From CAMPJM01 sp964440915 (GTDB taxonomy: Bacteria; Bacteroidota; Bacteroidia; Cytophagales; Cyclobacteriaceae), in NCBI GenBank assembly GCA_964440915.1, contig CAYTTV010000004.1, forward strand, positions 1 to 64,000: a stretch of DNA of 64,000 bases. Direction: 5' to 3'. The position numbers were made by a program, and so were the translations under genes. Positions 41,549 through 51,059 of this stretch are shown one piece after another. Numbering within the stretch: position 1 is the first letter of the stretch; each line of letters begins with the position of its first letter. The notes beneath the pieces were generated by a model. The model had not been told where the DNA came from and did no database searches. It saw only the letters and a list, made by a program, of their open reading frames with translations.

Positions 41549-43348
41549 ATGGAAGCAACAGATAAAAAAGAAATGCCTAAAGGCGGAGCTTTTCTCATCA
41601 AAGAAACAGAAGCGAAGGATATATTTATTCCAGAAGAATGGTCTGAGGAGCAAAAGATGATCGCCCAGACGTGTGAAGATTTTTTGAAAGCTGAGATTTT
41701 CCCCCGTTTGGATGAAATCGACTCTATGAAAGATCCGAACCTCATGCCACAGCTCATGGACAAAGCAGGGGAACTAGGACTATTAGGAACTTCAGTGCCA
41801 GAATCATACGGTGGCTTTGGCATGGACTTTAACACCTCGATGTTGGTAGCAGAAAAGATTGGGGCAGGACATTCATTTGCCGTAGCACTTTCTGCACATA
41901 CAGGTATCGGCACCTTGCCGATCCTCTACTACGGCAATGAGGAGCAGAAGCAAAAGTACTTGCCAAAACTTGCCTCTGGTGAATGGAAGGCAGCTTATTG
42001 CCTTACCGAACCCGACTCTGGCTCTGATGCTAACTCAGGAAAAACAAAAGCTACACTTACGCCCGATGGCAGGTTTTATGAGCTTACGGGTCAAAAGATG
42101 TGGATTACCAACGGTGGTTTCGCCGATCTTTATATTGTCTTTGCTAAAATCGAGGATGATAAGAACTTGAGCGCTTTTATTGTTGAGCGTTCTTTTGGAG
42201 GTATTACTATGAATGAGGAAGAGAAAAAGATGGGCATCAAAGGCTCATCTACGAGACAGATCTTCTTTAATGAATGTAAAGTGCCCGTCGAAAACATGCT
42301 TTCCGAAAGGCAAAATGGCTTCAAGATAGCGGTAAACATCCTGAACATAGGCAGAATAAAACTAGGTGCGGCCGCTTTTGGGGCAGCTAAGAAAACCATT
42401 GACCACTCGGTGAATTATGCCAATGAAAGAAAGCAATTCGACACGGCCATTGCCAATTTCGGTGCCATCAAGCACAAGCTGGCGGAAATGACAACGAAAA
42501 TTTACGCCACGGAATCTGCTCATTATCGCGCTAGTCAGAATATCGACGATGCCTATGCTGCACTGGCTGCCGGCGGTATGGAAGAAGCGAAAGCTAGGCT
42601 AAAGTCTGTAGAGGAATTTGCCATAGAATGCGCCATGCTAAAAGTACACGGCTCAGAAGTGCTTGACTTTGTCGTGGATGAAGGAGTACAAATATATGGA
42701 GGCATGGGCTTTAGTGCAGAATCTCCTGTAGAAAAAGGATATCGGGATGCCCGGATCAACAGAATATTTGAGGGCACCAATGAGATTAACAGAATGCTCT
42801 GCATCGATATGTTGTTGAAAAGAGCCATGAAAGGGGAAGTTGACTTAATGGGGCCCGCTATGGCAGTAGCTAAAGAGTTGACCTCAATTCCAGATTTCAG
42901 CACCGATACTGACGACAGCCTTTTTGCTGCTGAAAAGAAGGTATTACGCAATTTAAAAAAGGCTGGATTGATGGTAGCCGGTTCGGCTGTACAAAAACTG
43001 ATGCAGAACATCAAAGATGAGCAGGAGATCCTTATGAACCTTGCCGACATGATGATAGAAGGATATGTGGCAGAATCTACTTTATTGAGGACCGAGAAGT
43101 TGGTTGGCATACGAGGAGAGGCAGCCTGCCAATATCAGATTGACATGACCAGAATTTACCTCCACCATGCGGTAAATGTGGCTACACTTGCAGCCAAAGA
43201 GGCTATATATGCTTTTGCAGAGGGAGACGAACTGAGGATGATGCTCATGGGCTTGAAACGTTATACCAAAATTGAGCCTATGAATCTGAAGGAAGCCCGT
43301 AGAAGGATTGCTGACCATGTGATCAGCAAAAATGAATATCCATTTTAG
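41549..43348 (+). CDS. fadE: Acyl-CoA dehydrogenase, FadE type with C-terminal extension
   Basis: 599 aa, the long form. Acyl-CoA dehydrogenase core from about 30 to 430: CLTEPDSGSDANSGKTKA, MWITNGGFADLYIVFAKI, the glycine-rich GIKGSSTRQIFFNECKVPVENML, and YGGMGFSAESPVEKGYRDARINRIFEGTNEINR with the catalytic Glu. A helical extension of about 150 residues follows, as in Bacillus FadE (about 594 aa). First step of beta-oxidation. Last gene of the MarR-fadNAE group. Confidence 0.96.
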   Translation: MEATDKKEMPKGGAFLIKETEAKDIFIPEEWSEEQKMIAQTCEDFLKAEIFPRLDEIDSMKDPNLMPQLMDKAGELGLLGTSVPESYGGFGMDFNTSMLVAEKIGAGHSFAVALSAHTGIGTLPILYYGNEEQKQKYLPKLASGEWKAAYCLTEPDSGSDANSGKTKATLTPDGRFYELTGQKMWITNGGFADLYIVFAKIEDDKNLSAFIVERSFGGITMNEEEKKMGIKGSSTRQIFFNECKVPVENMLSERQNGFKIAVNILNIGRIKLGAAAFGAAKKTIDHSVNYANERKQFDTAIANFGAIKHKLAEMTTKIYATESAHYRASQNIDDAYAALAAGGMEEAKARLKSVEEFAIECAMLKVHGSEVLDFVVDEGVQIYGGMGFSAESPVEKGYRDARINRIFEGTNEINRMLCIDMLLKRAMKGEVDLMGPAMAVAKELTSIPDFSTDTDDSLFAAEKKVLRNLKKAGLMVAGSAVQKLMQNIKDEQEILMNLADMMIEGYVAESTLLRTEKLVGIRGEAACQYQIDMTRIYLHHAVNVATLAAKEAIYAFAEGDELRMMLMGLKRYTKIEPMNLKEARRRIADHVISKNEYPF

Positions 43349-43402
43349 AGGGTATTGTAATGATAAGTGGAATCCCTTTGGATGAGCGTATAGAACTAGG
43401 AG

Positions 43403-43448
43403 ATTCCCAATAAACCAACTACCGTTGTTTTTTGGGAATGACGGTAGT
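43403..43448. other. Interleaved inverted repeats (possible pseudoknot)
   Basis: ATTCCCAA (43403-43410) pairs with TTGGGAAT (43432-43439), while ACTACCG (43418-43424), inside that loop, pairs with CGGTAGT (43442-43448) outside it. This a-b-a'-b' order is that of an H-type pseudoknot with stems of 8 and 7 bp. It lies between the convergent fadE and M16 genes. Confidence 0.5.
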
Positions 43449-43474
43449 CCTATCGGAGGATAGCTTATAAAAAC

Positions 43475-43505
43475 ATCTTGGGCCAAGAGTTACTTGGCCC
43501 AAGAT
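43475..43505 (-). terminator. Strong terminator between fadE and the M16 peptidase gene
   Basis: ATCTTGGGCCAAG (43475-43487) pairs perfectly with CTTGGCCCAAGAT (43493-43505) over a 5-nt loop. On the minus strand it is followed by GTTTTTAT and lies 8 bp from the M16 stop. It may also stop rightward fad transcripts. Confidence 0.85.
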
Positions 43506-43512
43506 TTAAAGT

Positions 43513-45576
43513 TTATTCCAAACTGAACAGCTTTTCGTCTGGGTCTGTATTGATTTCTAATGATTGGACTGTTGCACTTATGCCAGGAGGTGACAAAGTA
43601 AGCTTCATAGGGTATTTTACGCCATTTTTTTCTTGGTAGTCTGCAAATGAAACATTTTGCTTAACCTTGCCTTGAGGTGTCTCCATTTCCATGATTTCCT
43701 TCATCTTCAGCCCAGTATCGATGCTGTAATACTGGGTGGAAATTCCACCTGTAGGCAAAGTAACTTCTAGCACATAAGCCTCTACACCTTCCACTTTCTC
43801 GATCCCTTTCAAGCTTGATTGCGCACCCCAATTTTCATATTCCAACTCTGGAAAAACGACGGATTTGTAAGCAGCCTCTTTTACCTGCTCTTCTGACACA
43901 GGGAGTTTTTGCCCCATTTGATATATTACTAGATCATTCCCATTGTAAATCTCCTTTTGAAGTAACGAGCCTCCCATTTTCACTTCACTCATATACATGT
44001 TAGGGGCTTTTGTCACTTGTATAATTTCAACGTTATTGCCTTGTATGGAAGCAGTCAATTTCATTCTCACATCTTTGACCTTCAACATATTTTCTTTCCC
44101 ACCTAAGGCAGTGATGTAATTGTCGATGACCTTCTCTGCCGTAAGCCCTGATGGTAGAGCTGTGGGTTTTTCAGGCGTATAGGAATTCCCGTAGATATCA
44201 TAATGCTGCAACTTTCCAAAATGCTTGATCCTTCCCTCTATCTCTGATCCTTTACCCACCACTACAATATAAGCTTGTTCAGGCCTAATATATTTATCCG
44301 CCATTTGATGCACGTCTTCTAAAGTTACCGCTTCGATATTTTTTAGATAATTGATATAATAATCTTTTGGCAGGTTATAACGGTCGATATTGATGGCAAA
44401 GTTGGCAATCGTAGCAGGGTTTTCTAACGACCTCCCAAAACTCCCGGATATATAGTTCTTTACATTCTGGAGCTCCTCTTCAGTCACATTCTGCTTTTTT
44501 ATATTATCCAGTTCATGTAGAAACTGCACAATGGCACTGTCTGTCACCTCATTACGAACACTTGCAGAAGCCCGAAAACTCCCAATAAGTTTATCACTGC
44601 TTATCGCTGAATTGGCGCCATAGGTATAGCCGTGTTTTTCCCGAAGATTCATATTCAGTCGAGAAGAAAAAGATCCTCCAAGTACCTGATTCATTACCGC
44701 ACTTTTTATCACGTCGGGACTTCCTGGTTTCAACTCAAGCGGATAAGTAACTGCAATTACAGATTGCACAGCATTTGGACGGTCGACTAAAGCGACGACT
44801 GTTTCCTTAGGCGGCTGTGGAGTTGGGTAGGTGGCTGTAGGTACATTGCCCTTCTCCCATTTCCCAAAGTATTTTTTCACCAGCTTTTCGGCCTCCTTTT
44901 TCTTGATGTCTCCTACTACAGCAAAATAGGCATTGTTTGGTCTAAAGTAGGTTTGGTAATATTCTTTTATTTCTTCTATATCGATGTTTTCAACAGATTC
45001 TTCCGTTACAATTTCTCCATAAGGATGCGCTTTGCCAAAACGTAATACTTGGGCAACTTCTGAAGCAATCACGTTTGCATCATCCTTGTTAGCTGCCAAT
45101 GCAGAAAGGGTCTGCTTTTTTAATTTTTCTAACTCATCTTCAGGAAAAGACGGCTGCAGTATCACCTCCGCCATCAGTTCCATGATCTTATCCGCATGTT
45201 TGCTCAATGAAGAAGCATAGGCCCCAGAAGCATAAGTGGATAAGCTTGCACCTAAAAAATCTACTGCTTCGTCTAATGCTGCTTTTGTTTTTGATTTCGT
45301 ACCATTTCTCAACAGTTCTCCGGCCATGCTTACGTACCCTGCATTTTCCCTTTCCAGTATTGGATCATTGTCCAACACCAAAGAAAAAGACACTCTCGGT
45401 AGCTTATGGTTTTCCACTACGAAAACTTTCATGCCATTGGATAATGTAAAAGTTTCTGCTTCTCCCAAATTAATCTCAGGAGCTGGTCCAGGTTCAGGCT
45501 TCTTGGATCTATCTAGCTGTGCCCATGCGGGGATGGTGCCTAAAAGTAAGAATATGATTAATATATGCTTTTTCAT
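43513..45576 (-). CDS. M16 family peptidase-like protein, probable non-catalytic partner with extra C-terminal domain
   Basis: 687 aa with a signal peptide (MKKHILIIFLLLGTIPAWA). An M16 repeat covers about 40-450. Where the catalytic HxxEH would be, the sequence reads AGYVSMAGELLRNGTKSK, so zinc ligands are absent. RxxY-type features of the partner subunit (GYTYGANSAISS) are present. The last 200 residues form an added beta-rich domain (VRMKLTASIQGNNVEIIQVT, KQNVSFADYQEKNGVKYPMKLTLS) resembling outer-membrane-lipoprotein-sorting-like folds. It follows the catalytic M16 gene by 42 bp, so the two probably form a heterodimeric periplasmic peptidase. Confidence 0.9.
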   Translation of the reverse strand: MKKHILIIFLLLGTIPAWAQLDRSKKPEPGPAPEINLGEAETFTLSNGMKVFVVENHKLPRVSFSLVLDNDPILERENAGYVSMAGELLRNGTKSKTKAALDEAVDFLGASLSTYASGAYASSLSKHADKIMELMAEVILQPSFPEDELEKLKKQTLSALAANKDDANVIASEVAQVLRFGKAHPYGEIVTEESVENIDIEEIKEYYQTYFRPNNAYFAVVGDIKKKEAEKLVKKYFGKWEKGNVPTATYPTPQPPKETVVALVDRPNAVQSVIAVTYPLELKPGSPDVIKSAVMNQVLGGSFSSRLNMNLREKHGYTYGANSAISSDKLIGSFRASASVRNEVTDSAIVQFLHELDNIKKQNVTEEELQNVKNYISGSFGRSLENPATIANFAINIDRYNLPKDYYINYLKNIEAVTLEDVHQMADKYIRPEQAYIVVVGKGSEIEGRIKHFGKLQHYDIYGNSYTPEKPTALPSGLTAEKVIDNYITALGGKENMLKVKDVRMKLTASIQGNNVEIIQVTKAPNMYMSEVKMGGSLLQKEIYNGNDLVIYQMGQKLPVSEEQVKEAAYKSVVFPELEYENWGAQSSLKGIEKVEGVEAYVLEVTLPTGGISTQYYSIDTGLKMKEIMEMETPQGKVKQNVSFADYQEKNGVKYPMKLTLSPPGISATVQSLEINTDPDEKLFSLE

Positions 45577-45618
45577 CGAGGGTTGTTTTTTGTTTGAAGT
45601 TATAAAAATACTGATCTG

Positions 45619-46956
45619 CTATTGATTAGCCTGACCTGCTGCAGCCTTTGGCAAATAGTATAGCACAACGCGATTTTCTTTGGTGAAATACTCATTGGCC
45701 ACTCGCCTTATATCTTCACGCGTTACTTTCCGATACCGCTCTATTTCAGTATTAATAAGATTGGCGTCGCCAAAATACATATGATAATTGGCCAAGTTCT
45801 CAGCTACTCCCGCTACTTGAGCATTATTGTTCACAAAACCTGTTTCAATTTGATTTTTTAATTTCTGGAATTCTTTCTCGGAAATCAGTTCCTTCTTTAC
45901 CAGCTCATATTCTACTTCCATAGCCGCTTCAAGCTCTAGTGGGGAAACACCCATATTGGCAATACCGTATGTCAAAGTAATTCCTGGATCCTCCAATGGG
46001 AAAGGAAATGCACCCACAGACAAAGCCTTTTGTTGCTCATCTACCAAAGCTTTGTACAACCTTGAGCTTTTCCCTTGCGAGAGTAACTGCGCCAGCATGC
46101 TCACAGCATAAAAATCATCGGTTCCTTGCGCTGGAATATGATAAGCCTGAATGACAGCCGGCAATTGGATGTTGTCATATACCGTATCACGCACTTCTGC
46201 GGTTTTCTTTGGCTCTTGCACTGTAGGTCTAGGAATCTCCTTTGTACCTTTCTGAATCTCACCAAAATATTTTTTTACCAACGCTTTAGTAACTTCTATA
46301 TCTATGTCACCAGCAATGGAAAGCACGGCATTGTTGGGCACATAAAACAACTCGTAAAAATCCATAAAATCCTGATATGAGGCAGCATTAAGATGCTCCA
46401 TAGAACCAATGACCGACCATCTGTAAGGATGAACTTTAAAGGCCCTCTTCATGGTTTCTTCTACTACAGATCCGTAGGGTGTATTGTCCATTCTTTGCCT
46501 TCTTTCCTCTTTCACTACTTCCCGCTGCGTCTCAATGCCTATACTGTCGATCTTGGCGTGCAGCATTCTTTCCGACTCCATATACAATCCAAGCTCCAGT
46601 TGGTTAGATGGCAAAATCTGATAGTAATAGGTCCTATCATTGCTAGTATTGGCATTTAGTGTCCCTCCTGCAGCCTGTATGGTCTGAAAGTACTCGCCGC
46701 GGCCTATATTTTCGGAGCCTTCGAAAAGCAAATGCTCAAAAAAGTGGGCAAAACCGGTCCTTTCGGGGTCTTCATTTTTAGCGCCTACATGGTACATTAC
46801 CGAAACAGCCACAATCGGCGTGGTTTCGTCTTGGTGAAGGATCACATGAAGGCCATTGTCTAAGGTATATTCGGTAAATTCAATATTGGTTTGCGCTTGA
46901 GCACAGAAGCTCCCAAAGGCAAAAAAGGAAGCAATAAGAGTTTGGGTTAATTTCAT
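45619..46956 (-). CDS. M16 family zinc metallopeptidase, catalytic subunit
   Basis: 445 aa with a signal peptide ending at CAQAQ. The inverted zinc motif HFFEHLLFEGSENI (HxxEH at about 69-73) and the downstream Glu in ESERMLHAKIDSIGIETQREVVKEERRQRMDNTPYG are present, so it should bind zinc and cleave peptides in the periplasm. The second M16 domain contains AYHIPAQGTDDFYAVSMLAQLLSQGKSSRL. Paired with the zinc-less subunit downstream. Confidence 0.94.
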   Translation of the reverse strand: MKLTQTLIASFFAFGSFCAQAQTNIEFTEYTLDNGLHVILHQDETTPIVAVSVMYHVGAKNEDPERTGFAHFFEHLLFEGSENIGRGEYFQTIQAAGGTLNANTSNDRTYYYQILPSNQLELGLYMESERMLHAKIDSIGIETQREVVKEERRQRMDNTPYGSVVEETMKRAFKVHPYRWSVIGSMEHLNAASYQDFMDFYELFYVPNNAVLSIAGDIDIEVTKALVKKYFGEIQKGTKEIPRPTVQEPKKTAEVRDTVYDNIQLPAVIQAYHIPAQGTDDFYAVSMLAQLLSQGKSSRLYKALVDEQQKALSVGAFPFPLEDPGITLTYGIANMGVSPLELEAAMEVEYELVKKELISEKEFQKLKNQIETGFVNNNAQVAGVAENLANYHMYFGDANLINTEIERYRKVTREDIRRVANEYFTKENRVVLYYLPKAAAGQANQ

Positions 46957-47312
46957 AATTAAAAATGGTTTATGTATTCATAGCTTGGTCTAAAGCGACT
47001 GCTTATATGTCACTTCTAATGTCACTTCTAAAAAAAGATTCACCTAAAATTATAAAAAATAAGGCAAAAAAATAAAGTTATTTTAACAAGGGTTTTATAG
47101 CTCCACCAATGGCTTCGAATGATTGAAATCTTAGCATTCGACAGACGCTGACGCGTGTGTCCATTCATCTAAAGTCGATCTCCAAAATTCCCTTCCCTCC
47201 GCTATAATCAATCGCAATGCTGTACTTCCAATGCCAAGTCCTACCACACCTTGAGGTCATTAAGCATTGATCGCCCTCAGCATTATCACCGTTACTTAAA
47301 TGAACTCAATCC
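46957..47312. other. Intergenic stretch with a tandem 12-bp repeat and a possible gene remnant
   Basis: Contains ATGTCACTTCTA twice in tandem (47007-47030). On the minus strand 47131-47256 is an uninterrupted 41-codon frame between two stops (VVGLGIGSTALRLIIAEGRE and onwards) with protein-like composition but no start codon. It may be a gene fragment or a repeat. Nothing else recognised. Confidence 0.4.
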
Positions 47313-48308
47313 TCAAAAAAGATAATTCAACACTTCTTTTGCTTGGTGCCACTCTAAGCGAGGCCCAAACTTGGCCACTACTTTTGAAGCGGCTAAACTT
47401 GCGATTTTTCCTGCTTCCGCGAAGCTGTGCCCATGGGTAATGCCGTACATAAATGCCCCCGAAAACATATCGCCGGCCCCATTAGCATCAATGGCCTTTA
47501 CCGGAAATGGCTCTATGTTGATAAAAGTATCGCCATCATAAATTATAGCGCCATTGGCACCTTGGGTAATGACAAATCTTTTGGCAGCCTTTTTCATGGC
47601 CTCCCGCGCTTCTGATATGGTCTGCGTGCCTGTAAACAGCATCGCTTCTTCCTCATTGCAAAACATCAAATCGACGCTTGCCCCTACTACCTCATGGAGT
47701 TCCTTACCAAAATATTTGGCCATGCTGGGATCGGAAATGGTAAGGGCTGTTTTCACGCCACTTGACTCGGCCAACTTTTTTGCGTGCCGCATAGCTTCTC
47801 TTCCATTTTCAGAAGTCACCAGATACCCTTCGATGTACACATATTCGGAATTGATAAGGGCGGAATCTTCAATTTCTTTCATAGAAAACTGCCCTGATAT
47901 GCCCAAGAAGGTGTTCATGGTTCTTTCGCTATCAGGCGAAGTCATGACAAGGCATTTGCCTGTGATGCCTGGCGAGGCTTGTTCAATGGTCAAGTTGGTG
48001 TCTACGCCATTTTCTTGCAGATCCTTGAGATAGAATTGGCCCATATCATCCTTTGCCACTTTGCAGGAATAAAAGCTTTTACCCCCAAATTGGCTTACCG
48101 CGATCATGGTATTGGCGGCTGAACCTCCACATTGCATGCTGCTTTTCGACAATTGAATAGCCTGCATAAGCTGGTGCTGTCTTTCTTCATCTACCAAAGT
48201 CATCAGCCCCTTCTCTATGCCATGTTTTGGAAAAAAATCTTCTTCTACCTCAGTTACAATATCAACCAAAGCATTCCCAATACCATAAACATCATACTTT
48301 TTTGCCAT
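47313..48308 (-). CDS. PfkB-family sugar/nucleoside kinase, adenosine kinase-like
   Basis: 331 aa. N-terminal YDVYGIGNALVDIVTEVEEDFF and GGSAANTMIAVSQFGGKSFYSCKVAKDDMG are the PfkB substrate side. The C-terminal signature DANGAGDMFSGAFMYGI carries the catalytic Asp and anion hole. Overall likeness is to the bacterial adenosine kinase-like group in PfkB, but ribokinase-type substrates cannot be excluded by eye. Cytoplasmic, single gene with its own promoter region. Confidence 0.9.
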   Translation of the reverse strand: MAKKYDVYGIGNALVDIVTEVEEDFFPKHGIEKGLMTLVDEERQHQLMQAIQLSKSSMQCGGSAANTMIAVSQFGGKSFYSCKVAKDDMGQFYLKDLQENGVDTNLTIEQASPGITGKCLVMTSPDSERTMNTFLGISGQFSMKEIEDSALINSEYVYIEGYLVTSENGREAMRHAKKLAESSGVKTALTISDPSMAKYFGKELHEVVGASVDLMFCNEEEAMLFTGTQTISEAREAMKKAAKRFVITQGANGAIIYDGDTFINIEPFPVKAIDANGAGDMFSGAFMYGITHGHSFAEAGKIASLAASKVVAKFGPRLEWHQAKEVLNYLF

Positions 48309-48353
48309 TCCTAAGTAATTTAATATTTTTAGTTAAAAATCATTTAGTGATGA

Positions 48354-49520
48354 TTAATGGAGGATAGGGGCCCGATTAAATGGTTTCGTTTCGTCAAAAA
48401 GCTTCCTATAAGTAACATGGGTCTTTCGGATGCTTCCCCCTACCGATTCTGCTACCTTCATCATCTTGGGATTAAAGTCCCCTATCCAGTTCATCTCGAG
48501 CTCATCATAGCGAAAATCTTCTGCCCAGCAAACAGCATAAAACTTGATGATGATGGCTATTGCCGCTCCTTTGCTTTGGAACTCAGGCACGACACCAAAC
48601 ACTACCCCGAACATTTTCTTGCAAGTGCCCTTCCACCGATGATACAAAAACTTCAACTTCCCGATTAGATCAAGCTTTCCATTCACATGCTTAAAGATCT
48701 GATTCAACTCAGGTAACATCAGGAAAAAAGCCACAGGCTCACCCTTATAATAAGCAAACCATAGCAAGTCCTCTTCAAGCACGGGTTTAAGGTCATTCAT
48801 GGTAGCCTGGATTTGCGCTGAGGTCATTTCCTCCACACCATCGTGCTTTGCCCAAGCCTTGTTGTAAATCGTGCGAAAGTCTTCTGCGTACTTGTCGATA
48901 TTATTCTTGCGACAATGCTCAAAATGAAAGTCAGGATTCTGAAATGTCCGCTCTGCGACTTTTACCAAACGCTCATCCAAAAACATTTCCCGTAGCTTTC
49001 TATAATAAGTGTATTGTTTGAAATATAGTTGAAACCCATACGCCTCAAAAAGTTGTTGATAATAGGGAAAATGATAGAACATCCCATAGTTAGGTTCATA
49101 AAACCCATCCACCAATAGCCCCCACCAGTTCATTCTATCACCAAAATTGATAGGGCCGTCCATTGCCTCCATCTGCCGAGCTTCTAGCCAATCCTTGCAA
49201 GTGTCGAACAATAAAGAAGCTGCGCCTAGGTCATTGATGCATTCAAAAAACCCCATCCCTCCGGTCGGTTGGTCAAAGGTATAGGCTGTTTTGCGATCGA
49301 TGAATGCAGCCACCCTTCCTATTGTCTCCTGCCGGTCATTTACCAGTATCCAACGGGTGCATTCCCCGTGCTCGAAATATTTATTCTTAGCAGGATCAAA
49401 GACCTTTTCAATATCCTTGTCCAAGGGCCTTATCCAATTCTTTTCATTTCTGTACAACCGAACCGGCAATTGCAAAAACTCCTTTTGTGTCCGTTTGTCT
49501 GTTACTTCTATGATCTGCAT
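48354..49520 (-). CDS. GNAT-fold acyltransferase-like protein (YghO-like)
   Basis: 388 aa. The N-terminal FLQLPVRLYRNEKNWIRPLDKDIEKVFDPAKNKYFEHGECTRWILVNDRQETIGRVAAFIDR is typical of a family of long GNAT-like proteins of unknown substrate, followed by MDGPINFGDRMNWWGLLVDGFYEPNYGMFYHFPYY. The C-terminal part LLWFAYYKGEPVAFFLMLPELNQI and EFQSKGAAIAIIIKFYAVCW resembles the acetyl-CoA-binding region. Probably cytoplasmic, substrate unknown. Confidence 0.8.
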   Translation of the reverse strand: MQIIEVTDKRTQKEFLQLPVRLYRNEKNWIRPLDKDIEKVFDPAKNKYFEHGECTRWILVNDRQETIGRVAAFIDRKTAYTFDQPTGGMGFFECINDLGAASLLFDTCKDWLEARQMEAMDGPINFGDRMNWWGLLVDGFYEPNYGMFYHFPYYQQLFEAYGFQLYFKQYTYYRKLREMFLDERLVKVAERTFQNPDFHFEHCRKNNIDKYAEDFRTIYNKAWAKHDGVEEMTSAQIQATMNDLKPVLEEDLLWFAYYKGEPVAFFLMLPELNQIFKHVNGKLDLIGKLKFLYHRWKGTCKKMFGVVFGVVPEFQSKGAAIAIIIKFYAVCWAEDFRYDELEMNWIGDFNPKMMKVAESVGGSIRKTHVTYRKLFDETKPFNRAPILH

Positions 49521-49817
49521 GGTGTTGCATTTTTCACTTGCTCAAAAGTAAGTGTTATTTGTCAAGATAAAAAGGCGAGATAAGACATCAGAATTTAGAC
49601 GCCAGATTTTTGACGCCAGACACCAGAAAAAGTGGGCAATTGACAATGGGCAGAAACAAACTACGATCATCAATCTTATTCGTTATTCAATCATTTCATC
49701 ATTCGCACATGAAATCAAAAAGAATCCCACCCCTCAAATCCCTAATCAAACTCAAACATTTCAAACCAAAAACTTTGAACTCTCAACTTTAAAATATTAT
49801 TCCATTAAATTTACAGG
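49521..49817. repeat. Dispersed degenerate repeat text
   Basis: Between 49580 and 49660 occur AGACGCCAGATTTTTGACGC, GACGCCAGACACCAG and GTGGGCAATTGACAATGGGC, the clearest member of a loose A/G/C-rich repeat family also seen near 66, 13980, 41240 and 41360. No gene seen. Confidence 0.5.
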
Positions 49818-50933
49818 ATGCAGGTAAAATTCTATGACGTTGCTGCTCAATACAGGCAAATAAAAGAAGAGGTTGAGGCGGCCATAAGCGAGGTGCTGGA
49901 AAGTGCAGCTTTTTATAATGGTCCCGCAGTTTCAACTTTTGAGAATTCTTTTGCCCAACGGCATCGGGCAGCACACTGCATAGCTGTCAACTCAGGAACC
50001 TCCGCTTTGCATGCTACCTTGATGGCATTGAACATCGGACCTGGGGATGAAGTAATTGTCCCAGTCAACACTTTTTTTGCTACGGCCGAAGCCGTGAGTC
50101 TTACGGGTGCAAAGCCTGTTTTTGCAGACTGTAATGCAGATGATTATGGCATCGATCCAAGCCATCTAAAAAAGCATATTACTTTCCGCACCAAGGCTTT
50201 AATTGTTGTACACATGTATGGACAAGCCACGCAGATTTCAGCATTAAAAGAGTTTTCAGACCAACATGGCTTACAATTGATTGAAGATTGTGCCCATGCC
50301 CATATCGCCACTTACAATAATGTACCAGTCGGCACTTTCGGCATTGCATCTTGCTTTAGCTTTTTTCCAGGAAAAAACTTGGGGGCTTATGGAGAAGGAG
50401 GAGCCATATTGACGAATGATGAAGGGTTGGCGACTGAATTGACCAAGATCAGGCAGCATGGAGCTATAGAAAAATACCATCATGAAAGGATTGGTCACAA
50501 TTACCGTATGGAAGGCATCCAAGCAGCAATATTGAATGTGAAGTTGCCGTATATCAAGCAATGGACCACCATACGACAAGAGCGAGCTGCCCTTTACTGT
50601 ACGTTGTTGAAAGATTGTAAAGAGATAATTTTACCCAAAACGGCCGATACTAATGAACATGTGTACCATTTATTTGTAATACGCTGTCAAAACAGGAACA
50701 AATTAAGAAGTTATCTAGAGAATAAAGGTATCGAAACAGGACTGCATTACCCTATTCCATTGCACCTACAAAAAGCTTATTCATTTATGGGTTACAATCC
50801 TGGAAGCTTTCCTGTAGCTGAACAATTGGCTGAAGAAATCCTTTCCCTTCCTATTTCAGAGCAGATCTCCTATGAAGAAGTCCGCTATGTTTCAGTATGT
50901 ATCAAAGCGTTTTATGCCAGCGAACCAGCATAG
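49818..50933 (+). CDS. DegT/DnrJ/EryC1/StrS family PLP-dependent sugar aminotransferase
   Basis: 371 aa. AVNSGTSALHATLMALNIGPGDEVIVPVNTFFATAEAV near 55-90, the DEDxAHxxx-like IEDCAHAHIATYNNVPVGTFGIASCFSFFPGKNLGAYGEGG with the Schiff-base Lys in FFPGKN at about 190, and a C-terminal GIETGLHYPIPLHLQKAY. Family members make aminated nucleotide sugars. No other sugar-nucleotide genes are adjacent, so the product sugar cannot be named. Confidence 0.93.
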   Translation: MQVKFYDVAAQYRQIKEEVEAAISEVLESAAFYNGPAVSTFENSFAQRHRAAHCIAVNSGTSALHATLMALNIGPGDEVIVPVNTFFATAEAVSLTGAKPVFADCNADDYGIDPSHLKKHITFRTKALIVVHMYGQATQISALKEFSDQHGLQLIEDCAHAHIATYNNVPVGTFGIASCFSFFPGKNLGAYGEGGAILTNDEGLATELTKIRQHGAIEKYHHERIGHNYRMEGIQAAILNVKLPYIKQWTTIRQERAALYCTLLKDCKEIILPKTADTNEHVYHLFVIRCQNRNKLRSYLENKGIETGLHYPIPLHLQKAYSFMGYNPGSFPVAEQLAEEILSLPISEQISYEEVRYVSVCIKAFYASEPA

Positions 50934-51059
50934 GAAATCACGAGGTGTGGTCACAGATAGCAACCAGCCTGGGGTACATTATCCCTTCTTTTCATCTACT
51001 GTGGTGTTTTTTTCTATTGCCTCGTCTATTTCAAATCTTTTACCTGATTATTCAGAGGT

